The position numbers were made by a program, and so were the translations under genes. 64,000 nt of DNA from Chrysophaeum taylorii (taxonomy: Eukaryota; Sar; Pelagophyceae; Pelagomonadales; Pelagomonadaceae). Positions 47,955-58,350 of this stretch are shown one piece after another. The stretch lies in the NCBI GenBank assembly GCA_029834535.1, contig JAQMWT010000389.1, positions 186,001 through 250,000 on the forward strand, written 5' to 3'. The notes beneath the pieces were generated by a model. The model ran no database searches. It was not told the DNA's origin and saw only the letters and a list, made by a program, of their open reading frames with translations. Positions within the stretch are counted from its first letter, which is position 1. The number at the start of each line of letters is the position of its first letter.

Positions 47955-48862
47955 TATATATAGTATATTTATATTTCCCCGGCTGCTGTAATGGCAAAAG
48001 CGCATGCAGATCCTTCAAACGTGTGCTGCCGTAAGAAAAGCACTTGGCTCCATCGTGGCCACCACTGTTCAGCAGCTCCTGGCGAGCTGGGAATAGATTG
48101 ATCACCTGCTTGCCTCTGGATCGCGTCAAGTCGCCGCATGCCGCTGCCGATAGATCTTTGAGATATCATGCATGTCACACGCGTCTTCGACCTCAACAAA
48201 AAATTCGTTCGTCGGCGACGCCAATTTGGGAGCCCGGTCTTGAACAATGGTTGCGGCCGCCAAATCGATATCGATTCCTACACGCTCCGCGACCACAGAA
48301 CGGAGCAGAGAAACCGTGCCGGAATCGGTTCCGTCGTCGGCTGGAACGAGGCCCGCGCGGGAACACCGTCTCAACGCCACTCCAATCGGGCCAGATGAAG
48401 GATATGCCAACGGCCTGTCGCTTGAACTTCTTATCCTTGAGTGTCCCGCCGGCGTCGTGCAGCACCTGGGCGAATGGATTGCCGAAAGCCGCCGCTTCAT
48501 AACACACTCCGTAACGCGACGTGCCTCAAGATTCGAACAACAAAACAACGATATTCCGCGTCCACCCATTCATCAAACAGCGCCTTTCGAGTCATGAACG
48601 AGGGCGCTTGCCTTTCCCGCCACCACCGCCGCGGTAATACTACGCCGCCTCAATTAGGTTGCGATGATCTTCGTCGTCAGTCAAAGGTGCGTACGCGTAG
48701 TGCCGAGCCTCGAACGCCATCAGGGAAGAGTGCTTTGCCTTTCTGGGCATGGCCATGAAGTATCTCGCAATATCCGATTAACCCTTCGAGGCTGCCACAA
48801 CACCCACGGCCGTCATAACGAGACAGTTTCGACGGCGGTTATATATAAATATACTATATATA
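47955..48862. mobile_element. hAT-like element remnant with 20-bp inverted repeats
   Basis: TATATATAGTATATTTATAT at 47,955-47,974 matches in reverse complement the sequence at 48,843-48,862. Between them on the minus strand lies a decayed transposase. The left repeat also forms its own AT-rich hairpin with 47,936-47,950. No clear target-site duplication is seen. Confidence 0.5.
47975..48597 (-). pseudogene. hAT-like transposase fragment, frameshifted
   Basis: In three minus-strand frames, in order: LHDAGGTLKDKKFKRQAVGI (about 48,460), ERVGIDIDLAAATIVQDRA followed by EVEDACDMHDISKI (about 48,290-48,150), and NLFPARQELLNSGG...YGSTRLKDLHAL (about 48,100-48,000). This order (beta strand with acidic residue, CDMHD, FSYGSRLxDLH) is as I remember it in hAT-like transposases of algae and dinoflagellates. 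At least two frame changes make it non-functional. Confidence 0.5.
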
Positions 48863-50727
48863 AACCGACACTTTGGACCCGCACAAAAACAACCCCCAAT
48901 CAGACGTTCGTTTGAAAGAAAGGAAAAAGATATCTCGCAGCTGCTGGTGGGCCACACTCTGCTGTATTTGTTCAATGAAGACCAAATTTCCTTGGGCGCG
49001 ATCATCATCGAGCACACAAGAATAGCAATTAAGAAGGGATCGCTCGATATTCTCGTCAACAATCCGGCTTTCGATGCGACGAGTGACGTCGTCCAAAGCT
49101 TCCTCGTCGGAGGTTCTTCACCATCGCTCCAGCCCGTGATTTTCCTGGCATGTCAGGAGGCAGGCCATCGCGTCAGTTCACGAGCTTGCCAGGCTCAGCC
49201 TCCACGCCCTCGTCGTCGAGGAGCTCGCGAGCGCGTCCTAGAGGTTTGTGTCGGTTTTTTGTTACGCTTTCGAGCGCGACGCGCGCACTTTTTAAAGAAA
49301 GCTCTCGGTGCTGCCGGCCAACTGGAAGCCGGGATCAGCGCTGGACGCTCTCGAACTCGCCGCGCGGTGATAAAATAAAATCAGACGTGAGCTCGAAGCG
49401 GAGTGCTCGGCCCCGGTCCGTGAAAGCAATAGATGGGTCCGGCGTTTTGATGTGCGTGGAACCCAGCAATTTAATTTCCCTTCCATCGACTTCCCATACA
49501 GCCCAACGCTACTGATCAAAGTCAAATAGGTGTTTAAACTCAACGCGGCGATACTCGAAATCGAAGGGGTCGTGGTGGGAATGGCGAGTGGCGGACTGTT
49601 CCTGGAAAGGATGACTTCGTTCGTGGCTACCTACGTCTTCCTTCACCTGAATGCAGAACCTCCTAAGCCGCAGCTCGATATTGAAGGCGGTTATGAGGAC
49701 CTCGTCAATCGACGTTTCGATTTCAAAAATACTGGTGTTTTTTTTTTATGTGCTCGAAAAGGTGACGGAAAAGTCAACGTCCTCGCGAAGGAGAGGAGTA
49801 CGGCCTTGGCAAAACTCGTTGCGCTGAGGTCCGTCTGAAATGAGACCAGTCCCGCGCTCGCTTTTCTCTTAGGTTCTTCACGCCTTCCTTAATAATCTAG
49901 AGCTGCCTGCATCGCCGGCGTTAATAATAATTTTGCGCCACGACCTTTTTAGAATTATTTCTATTTTAAAAAAATACGAGGAAATAATAAGAAAAAAGGG
50001 AGCTTCGCGTCTTTCGACACCACGCGAGTCCTGAGCGACTCTTTTAGCCGGAGTTATTGCACGCTTTCGCCCTCTGAGACACCACGCAGTCCGGTTCCAA
50101 GTAAGGTGAATGCAATCTATTCGATTCGATCGTGGCTTTTCATACACAGCGCATGCCATGTTTCCAGGAGTCACAGGAATCTACGAGGCCGGCCGCGACG
50201 ACTTTTGCGACCCGGTTTCCATGCTTGCCGATGGTGATATTATCGCTCTTTTTCGTGTTGACCGGCGTATCGTCCTCCCGTGTGTTAGCAGACCGACGAT
50301 TAAAAGCTAGGTAAAACCTCTGGTTCTTAGTCTGAGCTGGCGGATCCTCGAGGGCCGTGTCGACACGCGGTGGTGCATTGATGACCTGACGGTCTGAAAG
50401 GAGGACTCGCGCGCCGTCTGCGGGCGCTGAGGGTGCACGGGACGACCAGCCGGAGTTGGGTGGTCGTCGAGACGGCCCGAGGGACCGATTTCTTCAGTCG
50501 GTTCCTCGTCTGGGCCACAGCCTGTGTCTTGCCGCCTCCTTTGACTGGGCCTCTGTCGCGTTGAGCTCGAAGATGGATTGCTGCACCTTCGCAGCAGAAT
50601 CGCGGCCGTGGTGCTTCTCCCTCGAGGTTTCTTAACTACTAATCGACAGATGTTTACAGGCCCGTGATTCCGGACTGGCTCCTGTCGGTCCGGCCTGGCT
50701 CCCATGCTTGGGAGAGGTCTGAAGTCT
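48863..50727. other. No supported gene
   Basis: Short frames of up to about 140 codons on both strands with no recognisable domain. An orphan copy of the Helitron-like head (TTAACTACTAATCGACAG) lies at about 50,632-50,650, truncated. Confidence 0.5.
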
Positions 50728-50745
50728 TAACTACTAATCGACAGA

Positions 50746-50793
<48 letters not shown>

Positions 50794-51813
50794 CCTCGAT
50801 TTAGGGTAAGGATCATGTAGGCGCGAGAGTAAGGATCAGGTAGGCGCGAGAGCCAGACAGTGATCCTCCAAGCCGTCTACGGCGACCTCGCAGACTATTT
50901 CCACGACCCGCGGCGGCTCTTTCAGCGCGCCATTCTCACGCCCCGTCGAAACGATGTTGTCGATGCTGACAACGCGCGCATGACCGCGGCCTTTTTTTCC
51001 CGGAGACGAGGCGTCGGAGTTCTTTTCGGCCGACTAGGTTGGGTCGGAAGCCGACGCCTCGCTCTTTACAGTCGAGTTTTCAACTCCCTGACAACCAACG
51101 GCATGCTGACTTTGATCGCGAGCTTAAAGTCTTCGCAACCTCGACCCGTCGCACGGCGACTGCAACGGCACCGGATACATGATCGATCGTGTCGTTGTCA
51201 CCGAGGCTCCTCCAACCTGTATCCCGTAAGGCCCGCCTACGCCAAGCGATCAACAAGAGCCAGGGCCAGACGCCCCGCGAGGTCGGCGTCCTCTTGCCCA
51301 AGCCCGTCTTCTGTCACGTCCAGCTCTACGTGGCTCTCTGTCGATCGGCAACCCCGAGGATTTGCTCTTCTGGGTCGACGACTCCACCCTACCCCACACG
51401 TGCTGCGCAATACCGATAAGCCCCCTCACGGCGTCTACACGCGCACTGTAGGTGAACTTACTGGGACCAGGTGAACTTACTGGGGTTGGAGATTGGGACT
51501 AGGTGAGCTGAGTGCCCAGGTGAACTAACTGGGACCAGGTGAACTTACTGAGACCAAGTGCAAACTTACTGGGGCTTTTAGAATAAACTCAAAGCTTAGC
51601 GGCGTGTGCGGATCAAAGCAGCTTAGATTGGCGGGGTTGAGAGCGACGAGCTCAAAGGAGAGTGGGGTGAGAGGGTGTGGGTTTACGCCGAACTATAGAG
51701 ATTGGGTTTACGCCGAATTTACTGGGGTTAGAGATTGGGACTAGGTGAACTTAATGGGGTGAAAATGCTGGGGTTAGAGTTTGGGACTAGGTGAACTTAC
51801 TAACCTGCACTTG
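50728..51813 (+). mobile_element. Helitron-like element, copy C
   Basis: The head (TAACTACTAATCGACAG then (CTGT)n) starts at 50,728 and the tail ends GCACTTG at 51,813. Inside, 50,860-51,474 carries the Pif1-like helicase C-terminus (VYGDLADYFHDPRR; INKSQGQTPREVGVLLPKP in another frame), frameshifted like copy B. The subterminal part has repeated GTGAACTTACTGGGACCAG units. The next copy begins at the very next base. Confidence 0.7.
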
Positions 51814-52348
51814 TCCTAACTACTAATCGACAGATGTTTGTCTGTTTGTTTGTTTGTCTGTTTGTCTTTAAATGTCGACTGCTAAGAGGGGGGGTTTGTT
51901 TGTCCCTCGATTTAGGGTAAGGATGAGGTAGGCGCGAGAGTAAGGATCAGGCAGGCGCGAGAGCCAGACAGTGATCCTCCAAGCCGTCTACGGCGACCTC
52001 GCAGACTATTTCCACGACCCGCGGCGGCTCTTTCAGCGCGCCATTCTCACGCCCCGTCGAAACGATGTTGTCGATGCTGACAACGCGCGCATGACCGCGG
52101 CCTTTTTTTCCCGGAGACGAGGCGTCGGAGTTCTTTTCGGCTGACTAGGCTGGGTCGGAAGACGACGCCTCGCTCTTTACAGTAGAGTTTTCAACTCCCT
52201 GACAACCAACGGCATGCTGACTTTGATCGCGAGCTTAATGTCTTCGCAACCTCGACCCGTCGCACGGCCACTGCACTGGGACCAGACCTGAACTTACTGG
52301 GGTTAGAGATTGGGACTAGGTGAACTTACTGGCCTGCACTTGTTTAAG
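51814..52348 (+). mobile_element. Helitron-like element, copy D, internally deleted
   Basis: It begins TCCTAACTACTAATCGACAG directly after copy C's tail. It keeps the head and the first part of the helicase remnant (to about 52,275), then jumps to the last 60 bp of the tail. It ends at the centre of the palindrome. Confidence 0.7.
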
Positions 52349-52408
52349 CTTAAACAAGTGCAGGCCAGTAAGTTCACCTAGTCCCAATCTCTAACCCCAG
52401 TAAGTTCA
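52289..52408. repeat. 120-bp perfect palindrome
   Basis: Two 60-bp arms meet without spacer at AAGCTT (52,346-52,351). Each arm is the tail of a Helitron-like copy, so copies D and E face each other tail to tail. Confidence 0.9.
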
Positions 52409-53353
52409 CCTGTTTCTGTTAAGTTCACCTGGTCAGTAAGTTCACCTAGCTCTAACCAACTCCTTTGAGCTCGTCGCTCTCGCCTCCGCCAACCTAAGCT
52501 GCTTTGGTCCGCACGCGCCGCCAACCTTTGAGTTTACTCTAAAAACCCTTTACTCTGAAAACCCCAGTATGTTCACCTGGTCCCAGTTTCACCTGGTCAC
52601 TCAGTCCACCTAGTCCCAATCTCTAACCCCAGTAAGTTCACGTGGTCCCAGTAAGTTCACCTATAGTGCGCATGTAGACGCCGGGAGGGGGCTTATCGGC
52701 ATTGCGCAGCACGTGTGGGGTAGGGCGGAGTCGTCGACCCAGAAGAGGATATCCTCGGGGTTGCCGATCGACAGAGAGCCACGTCGAGCTGGACGTGGCA
52801 GAAGACGGGCTTCGCCAAGAGGACGCCGACCTTGCGGGGCGTCTGCCTCTGGCTCTTGTTGATCGTTTGGCGTCGGTGGGGCTTGAGGGATACAGGTTGG
52901 AGGAGCCTCGGTGACACGACACGATCGATCATGTATCTGGTACCGTTGCAGTGGCCGTGCGACGGGTCGAGGTTGCGAAGACTTTAAGCTCGCGATCAAA
53001 GTCAGCATGCCGTTGGTTGTCAGGGAGTTGAAAACTCGACTGTAAAGAGCGAGGCGTCGGCTTCCGACCCAACCTAGTCGGCCGAAAAGAACTCCGACGC
53101 CTCGTCTCCGGGAAAAAAGGGCCGCGGTCATGCGCGCGTTGTCAGCATCGACAACATCGTTTCGACGGGGCGTGAGAATGGCGCGCTGAAAGAGCCGCCG
53201 CGGGTCGTGGAAACAGTCTGCGAGGTCGCCGTAGACGGCTTGGAGGATCACTGTCTGGCTCTCGCGCCTACCTGATCCTTACTCTCGCGCCTAACTGATC
53301 CTTACCCTAAATCGAGGGACAGACAAACACACAGACAAACAAACAGACAAACA
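52349..53353 (-). mobile_element. Helitron-like element, copy E
   Basis: Reverse orientation: tail CAAGTGCAGGCCAG at 52,355, helicase remnant 53,251-52,640 (VYGDLADCFHDPRRLFQRA; INKSQRQTPRKVGVLLAKP), then a truncated head of ACAGACAAAC repeats lacking the CTACTAATCGACAG terminus. Confidence 0.7.
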
Positions 53354-54512
53354 CAAGTGCAGGCCAGTAAGTTCACCTACTCCCAATCTCTAACCCCAGT
53401 AAGTTCACCTGGTCCCAGTAAGTTCACCTGGTCAGTAAGTTCACCTAGTCCCAATCTCTAACCCCAGTAAGTTCGGCGTAAACCCGCTCGTGCTCACACC
53501 CACTCACCCCACTCTCCTTCGAGCTCGTCGCTCTCACCTCCGCCAATCTAAGCCGCTTTTATCCGTACACGCCGCTAGCCTTTGCGTTCACTTTTAAAAC
53601 CCTCGTAAGTTCACTTGGTCCCAGTAAGTTCACCTGGTTACTTAGTTCACCTAGTCCCAATCTCAAACCCCAGTAAGTTCACCTGGTCCCAGTAAGTTCA
53701 CCTACCGTGCGCGTGTAGACGCCGGGAGGGGGCTTATCGGTATTGCGCAGCACGTGTGGGGTAGGGTGGAGTCGTCGACTCAGAAGAGGATATCCTCGGG
53801 GTTGCCGATCGACAGAGAGCCACGTAGAGCTGGACGTGGCAGAAGACGGGCTTGGGAAAGAGGACGCCGACCTCGCGGGGCGTCTGGCCCTAGCTCTTGG
53901 TGATCGTTTGGCGTCGGCGGGCCTTACGGGATACAGGTTGGAGGAGCCTCGGTGACAACGACACGATCGATCATGTATCTGGTACCGTTGCAGTGGCCGT
54001 GCGACGGGTCGAGGTTGCGAAGACTTTAAGCTCGCGATCAAAGTCAGCATGCCGTTGGTTGTCAGGGAGTTCAAAACTCGACTGTAAAGAGCGAGGCGTC
54101 GGCTTCCGACCCAACCTAGTCGGCCGAAAAGAACTCCGACGCCTCGTCTCCGGGAAAAAAAGGCCGCGGTCATGCGCGCGTTGTCAGCATCGACAACATC
54201 GTTTCGACGGGGCGTGAGAATGGCGCGCTGGCTAAAAGAGCCGCCGCGGGTCGTGGAAACAGTCTGCGAGGTCGCCGTAGACGGCTTGGAGGATCACTGC
54301 CTGGCTCTCGCGCCTACCTGTTCCTTACTCTCGCGCCTACCTAATCCTTACCCTAAATCGAGGGACAGACAAACAGACACCCACATCCTTCATGCTCCCC
54401 ACACACACCCCCCCCTCTTAGCAGTCGACATTTATAAAGACAGACAAACAGACAGACAGACAGACAAACATCTGTCGATTAGTAGTTAGGATCTGTCGAT
54501 TAGTAGTTAGGA
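53354..54512 (-). mobile_element. Helitron-like element, copy F
   Basis: Reverse orientation: tail at 53,354, helicase remnant about 54,300-53,680, head CTGTCGATTAGTAGTTAGGA ending at 54,491, then a second 21-bp copy of the head to 54,512. The helicase frame is shifted as in the other copies. It ends about 100 bp before the next gene's ATG. Confidence 0.7.
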
Positions 54513-54613
54513 AGCAAAAAAAAACCCCCCCTCGACGTTGAAGCATATAGATAGATCCGTTATTAGCGGACCGCGCCGTTGGTGTATAATTTTCCAACCG
54601 TGGTGGTGGAAGG

Positions 54614-57313
54614 ATGGAGAAGTGGCGGGGTGTGGTCGAGCAGATGATCGAAGGAAGGTCGCCGTCGTCGATCCGCGGGAAGGAATCGATCGACATCGAC
54701 TCGCCGGATTCGTGCGTGGCCGTGGCGGCCGTGCGGTGCGGCAAGTCGGTGTGGGAGGTATATCGCGGCGCCGAGAGCGCGCGGATGGTCGCGCGTTCGC
54801 TCGCTGTTGGTTCCCGGGCGACGAAGGAGCTTTCAGCAAAATCGACGCGGTGGGTGCACGCGTCGGACCCCGATCTCGAGTTTTCGGGGGTCGCGCGGTT
54901 CGAGAACAACGTCGGGACAATCGCGGTCGCGAGCGGCGAAAATAGCGTTTCGGCGTTCGCGATCGCGCGACGGGTCGTCGAAGAAGGCGTGCCCGCGGCC
55001 CTCCTGGAGCGCGCGCGCGCCGGCGTGCCGGTGGGAGACGAGCTGCGGGAGTTGTTGATCGCTTCGTCCGATTTTTTTTATCTCGAAGCTCCGACCGAGG
55101 CGAAGTGCTGCGAATGTCATCGGCGGTTGCCGTTGGAGAAGCTGGGGGCGTGCCCCGGTCGCGGGTGCGGCGCCCCGCTGTGCGGACGGTGTCCGCTCTC
55201 GTGCGAAAGGTGTAGGTCCCGGGACGAGACGCGGCGCGCTATCCGGATATCGGACTTGGAGCACCTCGCCGAGCACTTCGAGTTGGCGTCGAACGACCAG
55301 GGTTTGTTGGAGAGGGATAAGTTTGGTTCGTTGGTGTGCCGCGCCGCGCGCGTCGACGACGACGACGACCCCGCTTTTCTGGACGTCTTCGACGCGATCG
55401 ACGACGACGGCGACGGTCTTTTGGACTTCCGCGACGTCGCGACTTGGGCGGCGGAACGCGGCGAGCGTCTCGAGCGCGCGGATTTCGCGCCTTGGCCAAT
55501 CTACAGTTGCCGGGAGGTTAGTCTGGAGACGACCCCCGTTTCGCTCGTCCTCGAGCGGGGACTTTTGAAACTCGTGCGCGACCAGAAAGAAAGGGTCGCC
55601 GTCGTGCATCCGTCGGTGATGGACGTCGAGCGCGCCTCGGCGACCGACATGAGAGTGCGCGCGCCGTCCTCCGAGGAGGAGACGATGCTGCTGTCGTTTA
55701 AGGACGAAGAGGCGTGTCTCGCAGCGCTGACGGCGCTCGCCGAAACCCTCGCCATCTGCCGGCGGCTCCGGGCGCCCGTCGTGTCGCTCGAACCGCAGCC
55801 GAAACGCGAGCAGCGGCGCGGAAAAACAACTACGTCGAGCAGCAGCAGCCTGGCTCGAGCCATGGACGGCGTCTTTCGGGGCGGGAGTGGCGGCGGGAGT
55901 GGTCATTCTTCTTCGAGGAAGTCTGTCGGGTTTTCGGATGCCGACGAAATCGAAGTGTCGCGGGGATGGGCGTTCGACAAGGTCACGACGTCCACGGGCG
56001 TACGCTGGGAAGCCGCTCCGCCGCGTCGCGCCAAGGAAGCGTATCGCGCGGTCGTCAAGCTCGTGATCAGACCGCCGCGCGCGAGATACGAGTTGAGGGA
56101 ACTCGGCCCTCGAGCCTTTGTTATTCAGAACACCTCCTACATCCGGACAGATTTTTTTGTTTTCGGAAACAAGAAGCTCGCGTGCTCGATGTGGTCCGAG
56201 GGCGCGCCGCCGGCTCCGGGTCCGTGCGTCGTCTACTCTCACGGCAACGCGTCCTGCCGCCTCGAGGCTCTTCCCCACGTCGCCCCTCTTTTGTTGATGG
56301 GGATCTCGGTGTGCGCCTTCGACGCATCGGGCTGCGGAAGAAGCGACGGCGAATTCGTGTCGCTAGGATATCGCGAAGCCTCCGACATCGCCGCGGTCGC
56401 GCGCTACCTTCTCGCGCAAAATCGCGCGACGACGATGGCTCTGATGGGTCGGTCGATGGGCGGGGTTGCTTCAATTCTGGCTGCTTCTCGGTACGCCGAT
56501 TTCGGCGGTGGCGTCGCCAAGTGCGTCGTCGCCGACTCACCCTTCGCCTCGTTAGAGGGATTGGTCGATACGCTCGCGAGAACTGCCGCGGCTACCGCCT
56601 TCTCCGCGCCTCTCCCGAGCGATCTCGCACAGGCAGCCCGCCCCATCGACCCCGACGACTACCACAACAAAAAAGAAGGACCGCAGCAACAACAACAACA
56701 ACAAATCACCGACTGGTGGGACAAGATTCCAGGCGTCCTCGCGTTTTCCGCTCGATCGACCTTGGCCGAAGCGGCCGCGAGAGCCGCGGTGGATTCGGTC
56801 CGCGCCGAAGTCGAGAAGCGCGCCGCCTTTCGAATGGACGACGTCAACGCGATGCGCGCGCTCTCCTCCCTCGACGCGCCCCTCCTCTTGCTCGCCGCCG
56901 AAGACGACGCGCTAGTGCCGCCCAGACCGAACTCGGGCGCGTTGCTCGACGCCTACCTCGCGCGCCGCGACGCCAAAAACACAAAAAACTCCCTCCTCGA
57001 GGCCCAGCTCGTTTTGTGCCGCGGCGGCCACAACGCGAGGCGCCCCGTCGTCGCCAACAGAAAAATTTACTATTTTCTCGCCCGCCACCTCCTGGGCCTC
57101 AAGGACCACCCCAAAAAGCTCCGCGACAAGCTCCAGCTCCTTTCCCCCTTTTCCGCACACCTCTCCAACCACGCCCCCCCCTGGAAGTACCACCACGGAC
57201 CTTGCTCCTCCAAGCCCGTCGACGATAACACCTTTGTCTCCGGGATGACTGACGCCCGCCACAAGCGCGCCGTCAAAGAGATATCAAATATCTTCAACAA
57301 CTTACCTTCGTAA
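54614..57313 (+). CDS. Zinc-finger / EF-hand / alpha-beta hydrolase fusion protein
   Basis: The protein has 899 residues from ATG 54614. Residues about 165-205 form a small cysteine-rich finger (CCECHRRLPLEK, then CPGRGCGAPLCGRCPLSCERC). Residues about 256-285 hold one EF-hand loop (DAIDDDGDGLLDFRD), suggesting calcium binding. Residues about 500-830 are an alpha/beta-hydrolase domain of the bem46/FAM108 kind: VVYSHGNASC (oxyanion turn), GRSMGG (nucleophile elbow, about 611), DDALVPP (acid) and GGHN (His). This set suggests a serine hydrolase, perhaps an acyl-protein thioesterase or lipase under calcium control. A Gln run lies near 695. No membrane segment is evident. The gene is intronless, and the upstream 100 bp abut the Helitron-like array. 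Confidence 0.8.
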   Translation: MEKWRGVVEQMIEGRSPSSIRGKESIDIDSPDSCVAVAAVRCGKSVWEVYRGAESARMVARSLAVGSRATKELSAKSTRWVHASDPDLEFSGVARFENNVGTIAVASGENSVSAFAIARRVVEEGVPAALLERARAGVPVGDELRELLIASSDFFYLEAPTEAKCCECHRRLPLEKLGACPGRGCGAPLCGRCPLSCERCRSRDETRRAIRISDLEHLAEHFELASNDQGLLERDKFGSLVCRAARVDDDDDPAFLDVFDAIDDDGDGLLDFRDVATWAAERGERLERADFAPWPIYSCREVSLETTPVSLVLERGLLKLVRDQKERVAVVHPSVMDVERASATDMRVRAPSSEEETMLLSFKDEEACLAALTALAETLAICRRLRAPVVSLEPQPKREQRRGKTTTSSSSSLARAMDGVFRGGSGGGSGHSSSRKSVGFSDADEIEVSRGWAFDKVTTSTGVRWEAAPPRRAKEAYRAVVKLVIRPPRARYELRELGPRAFVIQNTSYIRTDFFVFGNKKLACSMWSEGAPPAPGPCVVYSHGNASCRLEALPHVAPLLLMGISVCAFDASGCGRSDGEFVSLGYREASDIAAVARYLLAQNRATTMALMGRSMGGVASILAASRYADFGGGVAKCVVADSPFASLEGLVDTLARTAAATAFSAPLPSDLAQAARPIDPDDYHNKKEGPQQQQQQQITDWWDKIPGVLAFSARSTLAEAAARAAVDSVRAEVEKRAAFRMDDVNAMRALSSLDAPLLLLAAEDDALVPPRPNSGALLDAYLARRDAKNTKNSLLEAQLVLCRGGHNARRPVVANRKIYYFLARHLLGLKDHPKKLRDKLQLLSPFSAHLSNHAPPWKYHHGPCSSKPVDDNTFVSGMTDARHKRAVKEISNIFNNLPS

Positions 57314-57391
57314 AAAAAAAACAACAACAACCCTACCCCGCTTACCACTGACTCTTCTTGCGCCTCTGTGGCTCTGCCTGGGATGCCATCA

Positions 57392-57443
57392 TTTTCTTTC
57401 TTTCTTTTTTTTTCTTTCTTTCTTTCTTTCTTTCTTTCTTTCG
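57392..57443. repeat. (CTTT)n tract
   Basis: An imperfect CTTT microsatellite in the short convergent gap between the hydrolase gene and the PH-like gene. Confidence 0.9.
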
Positions 57444-57594
57444 TCCAGGGGAGGGAGGCGACGACGACGACGTCCCAAACACGTCTCCGTAAGTTAAATT
57501 TACGACGATTATGATGAGTAATAAGAAAAAGAAACTTTTTTTTTTTTCTCGCTGCTTTAAAAGAAGAGACGCTTTTCTACTACTACGCACGTCC

Positions 57595-58350
57595 TCAGAG
57601 GTTGAGGTCCTTGAGCGGAGGAGGAGGACCGGCAGAGCGAGATTTTTTTGGGTTGTTGTTGGCGAGCTTGGCACGCTTGCGGCGACGCTTGAGGCACATC
57701 TGGAGACCGTCGACGAGGAGACTGCAGATGTCCTTCGAGTCCGCGTGAAAGAGCAGAGTGTCGTTCTTCGAGGAGACAACCACGAAGCTACGGGCAGCGA
57801 GATCGTACCCGAGGCGACCTGGCTCTGGCCCGGGCGTCACCGCCTGAATCTCGTCGAGCGGCACGCGCCCCGTGACCGGCGCGTCCCGCTTGTTACGGTA
57901 GTGCCACTCGACTGCCGACAGGCCTTGCTTGTAGGGCACGAGCATCAGATGGACCGGGGTCAGCTCGTCGTCCTCGTAGCGCATCACCACCGTCAGACCA
58001 GTCCGCATCATCGTCGTAAATTCGCGCAGAAAATTTTGTTCTGATTCGCGAACTTCCTGGGCCCGCGACCGCCGCGCCGCGTCGAGCCGGGCGGTCCCCG
58101 TCGCCTCAGAAAACGTCATTGGCTCCTTGGTCGCTACAACCTCGTCCGGCAACATTCTACCGCCTGGCTGCTGCTGCTGCTGATCGTGTTCAACCGGAAT
58201 CTCGTGCTCCTCCCCCTCACCGACCTCCCCGATCGCGGTGCACGCGCACGACACCAGCATCCGCAGCCCCGCGGCGTCGTCGAGGAGCGTCGTGCACGCG
58301 CCCCACGCCTCGGGCCTGTTGGCCTCCGCCTTGGACCCCTCGGCCCCCAT
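57595..58350 (-). CDS. Putatively N-myristoylated PH-like protein, paralogue 1
   Basis: The protein has 251 residues from ATG 58350. It starts MGAEGSKAEA, a good N-myristoylation context (Gly2, Ser6). The core is a helix, ESEQNFLREFTTMMRTGLTVVMRYEDD, followed by beta-strand pattern HLMLVPYKQGLSAVEW and a terminal helix, KDICSLLVDGLQMCLKRRRK, consistent with a pleckstrin-homology-like fold. The C-terminus is basic and Pro-rich. The same helix and last-helix motif occur in the gene at 61,706. A membrane-bound lipid or signalling adaptor is inference; no named family is recognised. Confidence 0.7.
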   Translation of the reverse strand: MGAEGSKAEANRPEAWGACTTLLDDAAGLRMLVSCACTAIGEVGEGEEHEIPVEHDQQQQQPGGRMLPDEVVATKEPMTFSEATGTARLDAARRSRAQEVRESEQNFLREFTTMMRTGLTVVMRYEDDELTPVHLMLVPYKQGLSAVEWHYRNKRDAPVTGRVPLDEIQAVTPGPEPGRLGYDLAARSFVVVSSKNDTLLFHADSKDICSLLVDGLQMCLKRRRKRAKLANNNPKKSRSAGPPPPLKDLNL

